Assembly (NCBI GenBank): GCA_038749105.1
Contig: JBCDIM010000014.1
Location: 1-64,000, forward strand
Length of the DNA stretch: 64,000 bases
DNA from: JBCCOW01 sp038749105
Lineage (GTDB): Bacteria > Planctomycetota > Phycisphaerae > Phycisphaerales > Phycisphaeraceae
Direction of reading: 5' to 3'
Part shown: positions 61,777 to 64,000 of the stretch, piece by piece
Layout: the number at the start of each line of letters is the position of its first letter
Numbering within the stretch: position 1 is the stretch's first letter
Made by a program: the position numbers and the translations under genes
The notes under the pieces: model-generated
What the model saw: the letters and a program-made list of their open reading frames with translations, nothing else
Database searches by the model: none
Told to the model about the DNA's origin: nothing

Positions 61777-64000
61777 TCAGCGCCTCCCCGACACCTCCCC
61801 GCCCAGCGACCGCAGCAACGCCGCGATCCCGTCGCGCCCCCGGTCCTCCGCGTAGTCCAGCGGCGTCCAGCCGTTCTGCTCCGCCGCCGCGTTGATGTCC
61901 GCTCCATGGTCGATCAACAGCCGGGCCTGCCGCTCATCCCCCGCCCACTCCCCGACGTGGTGCAACGCCTGCATCCCGTCCTCCTGACGGTTCGGCGTCT
62001 CCACCGCCGCACCGGCCTCCAGCAGCAGCCGCGAGATCCGCAGGTACGCATCCCTCGGCAGCCCACGCGACTCCATCCAGCGTTCCCTCGGCCGGACCGA
62101 CCACTGCAACGCCGTGCACCCATCGGGATCGACCCGATTGACCGCCGACGGGTCCTCGCCGATCAGCGTCTCGACCCGATCCACCATCCCCAAGGCACAG
62201 GCGCTGTACAGATCGACCTCCGCCCCCTGATCGAGCAGGAGGGCCGCTACGCGGGTGCCCATCGGGAAATCGCCGTACACACACGAGGCCCGGTACAACG
62301 CCGTCCGGCCCCGGTCGTCACGCTGATTCAGCAACGACGGATCATCGCCCAGCATCGCCTCGACCCGCTCCAACACCCCCGCCCGGGCCGCGGTCTGGAA
62401 GCGGTGCCGTGCCCCGAGCGCGATCAGATACTTCACGATCTCGTGCGCCGCGGGCCGGTGCCAGACGCAGCGATACGCCATCGCCTCCAACGCCGTCATC
62501 TCAGACCCCGGCCAGGGGTGCACCTCCAGCAGCTCCGGGTGCTCGTCGAGCAGCGACACCACCCGCGCGACCGTGGTGTCCATCGACAAGGCCTGCCGCC
62601 ACCGCTCACGCAGCTCGTCGCTCACCGTGACCGCCGGCTTCCCGCCGTACGATTTGATCAGCTCGGCCAGCTCGGCCCGCTTGAAGTGCTCCGCCCAGTT
62701 CAAAGCCGTCGCGTCGTACACGCTGTCTTTGATGCTGGGGTCGGCACCCGCGTCCAGGAGCATCCGCAAGATCTCCGGCCGGTTGTGCTCTACGCTGACG
62801 TGCAAGGCCGTGTGCAGGCAGCCCCACAACTCCCGACGCGCGTCGATGTCCACGCCGTGCTCGATCAGCCAACGCACCGCGTCCGGCTTGTCCCCCGCCA
62901 CCGCGAGGTGCAACGCCTTGCTGTCCGCCCCCTCCGGCCCAAGCCGACCGGGGTCCTGCTCCAACAGCCGCTCGGCCACGTCGAACGCCCCGCTGTTCAG
63001 TGCTCCGAGCAGGTCCAGCTCGGCCCCCGCCTCGGTTAGCTGCGCGATCACCGCTTTGTCGGTCGCAAACGTCATCGCCGTCTGCCCCGCACCATCAACC
63101 GCCAGCGGGTTTGCCCCGAACTCCAGCAGCATCTCCACCATCTCCGGCCGGCCGCACTTCGCCGCATGCATCAACACCGTGCGGTGGTGCTCGTGCTTGC
63201 TCATAATTTTGCCGGCCAGTGAAGAGTCGGCTTCCAGCATCCCGCGCACCCGATCCACCATCCCCAAGGCGATCGCGCTGAACAGATGCGGCTCGGCCCC
63301 ACGTTCCATGAGATACTCAGCGACCTCAAGTCGCACCTGCCCGAAGCAGGTCGCCCAGCCCAAAACGCCGAGCTCGTGCTCATCGCCCTGGCCGTGCACA
63401 TCGCCCCCCGCCTCCACGAGCCGCTGCACAACCGACAGATGCCCCATCTCCGCCGCGAAGTGCAGCGCGTAGGCGTTGTCGTTCTTGTCACGCTTGTTGA
63501 CTTCGAACCCGCGTTCGAGCAGCAAGCCCACCACCGCCGCATGCCCCGCGTACGCCGCCCGGTGCAACAACGGCTGCGTCCACTGGCCGCCGATGTGATC
63601 GATCAAAGACGGGAACCGGTCCAGCAGCCCACGCATCGCCCCGGCATCCCCCGCGTCCAACGCCTGCTCCAGCGCGTCCATCGTCTGCTGCGTCGGGCCG
63701 GGCGGCTCATCGAACCGATCCGCACGCCGGGCATCGACCGCATCGAACAGGTTGCCGTCCGGGTCGCGGATCGTGATCCCCCGGAAGCCGTGCGGCTCTT
63801 CCCGGAGGTCACCGTTGAAGGCCACACCTCGCGCCCGCCACGCTTGGACCTTCGCGTCGAGGTCTTCGACAAGGAACCCGAGCCCCGAGTGTTGCCGCTG
63901 GTATTCGCCAAGGTGGACGTAAGCGCGGATCCGCACGTCGCCAAGTTTCAGATCGATCGCGTTGTCGCTCGCGCTGAGCACCTCTGCCCCGAGGACGCCC
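61777..64000 (-). CDS. VOC/glyoxalase domain fused to ankyrin repeats (5' end beyond window)
   Basis: The frame is open to the window edge, so the gene is incomplete at its start; the visible part is about 740 residues. The first 60-70 residues are the C-terminal half of a VOC (glyoxalase/bleomycin-resistance) domain: LSASDNAIDLKLGDVRIRAYV, then GLGFLVEDLDAKVQAWRARGV and GITIRDPDGNLFDAV, the last being a VOC metal-side motif. Then come about 17 ankyrin repeats, for example HLSVVQRLVEAGGDVHG and VDIDARRELWGCLHTALHV. The internal GTG at 63981 is probably not the real start. The function of the pairing is unknown. Confidence 0.85.
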   Translation of the reverse strand, partial: GVLGAEVLSASDNAIDLKLGDVRIRAYVHLGEYQRQHSGLGFLVEDLDAKVQAWRARGVAFNGDLREEPHGFRGITIRDPDGNLFDAVDARRADRFDEPPGPTQQTMDALEQALDAGDAGAMRGLLDRFPSLIDHIGGQWTQPLLHRAAYAGHAAVVGLLLERGFEVNKRDKNDNAYALHFAAEMGHLSVVQRLVEAGGDVHGQGDEHELGVLGWATCFGQVRLEVAEYLMERGAEPHLFSAIALGMVDRVRGMLEADSSLAGKIMSKHEHHRTVLMHAAKCGRPEMVEMLLEFGANPLAVDGAGQTAMTFATDKAVIAQLTEAGAELDLLGALNSGAFDVAERLLEQDPGRLGPEGADSKALHLAVAGDKPDAVRWLIEHGVDIDARRELWGCLHTALHVSVEHNRPEILRMLLDAGADPSIKDSVYDATALNWAEHFKRAELAELIKSYGGKPAVTVSDELRERWRQALSMDTTVARVVSLLDEHPELLEVHPWPGSEMTALEAMAYRCVWHRPAAHEIVKYLIALGARHRFQTAARAGVLERVEAMLGDDPSLLNQRDDRGRTALYRASCVYGDFPMGTRVAALLLDQGAEVDLYSACALGMVDRVETLIGEDPSAVNRVDPDGCTALQWSVRPRERWMESRGLPRDAYLRISRLLLEAGAAVETPNRQEDGMQALHHVGEWAGDERQARLLIDHGADINAAAEQNGWTPLDYAEDRGRDGIAALLRSLGGEVSGRR

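Overview
The window is GC-rich and densely coded on both strands. No rRNA, tRNA, CRISPR array, integrase or insertion sequence is visible. The gene content points to a planctomycete, most likely of the Phycisphaerae. It holds two exosortase loci with very long TPR partners, a PEP-CTERM protein, several prepilin-leader proteins (two in tandem), a fibro-slime protein, ankyrin proteins, and a helix-turn-helix protein with a membrane tail. The taxonomic call is inference; the gene calls come from protein motifs.

Layout. 1-1445: 3' end of pnp and a cold-shock protein. 1476-15103 (minus): an exopolysaccharide/exosortase locus, read as Wza-like export lipoprotein, exosortase fused to EpsI, 1517-residue TPR protein, Wzz/BY-kinase-like protein, sugar epimerase, WecA-like initiating transferase. 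15461-17432: gpsA and a secreted fibro-slime protein. 17676-23695 (minus): a type IV pilus-like operon (pilT, pilC, two prepilins, a PilX-like protein with EF-hands). 23995-26704: a PEP-CTERM protein divergent from a prepilin-leader protein, then a DUF4920-like protein. 26765-30947 (minus): PilZ protein, an active ketosynthase, a nucleotidyltransferase, and a ketosynthase homologue that has lost its catalytic residues. 31065-36119: PurN fused to a MESH1-like HD domain, GluQ-RS, a DUF192 lipoprotein, a SpoIIE-type phosphatase and an RluA-type pseudouridine synthase. 36317-43337: the second exosortase locus (exosortase, EpsI-like protein, 1394-residue TPR protein) and the HTH-membrane protein. 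43411-53103: psd, gap, tmk, an ankyrin protein, a lytic transglycosylase, thiS-thiG, a thioredoxin-like lipoprotein, a PmtA-like methyltransferase and a second methyltransferase. 53339-55417: two tandem prepilin-leader paralogues, each with its own leader and terminator. 55540-64000: dihydrouridine synthase, methyltransferase, uxaC, a three-gene operon (fatty-acid-hydroxylase family, small membrane protein, HTTM-DCC fusion) behind an AT-rich palindrome, and a VOC-ankyrin fusion that runs off the window.

How the genes fit together. The first exosortase locus looks like a complete unit for starting, length-controlling and exporting an extracellular polysaccharide while processing PEP-CTERM-type proteins; the protein at 23995 is a candidate substrate. 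The second locus has only the sorting core. The pilus operon supplies a platform protein, a retraction ATPase and pseudopilins. Psd and the PmtA-like methyltransferase together would allow phosphatidylethanolamine to be made and N-methylated.

Most unusual points: the PurN-MESH1 fusion, the ketosynthase pair with a dead partner and an embedded nucleotidyltransferase, the BY-kinase with a degenerate P-loop, the heptamer repeats that form the leader sequences of two prepilin genes, and the nested palindrome before the desaturase operon.
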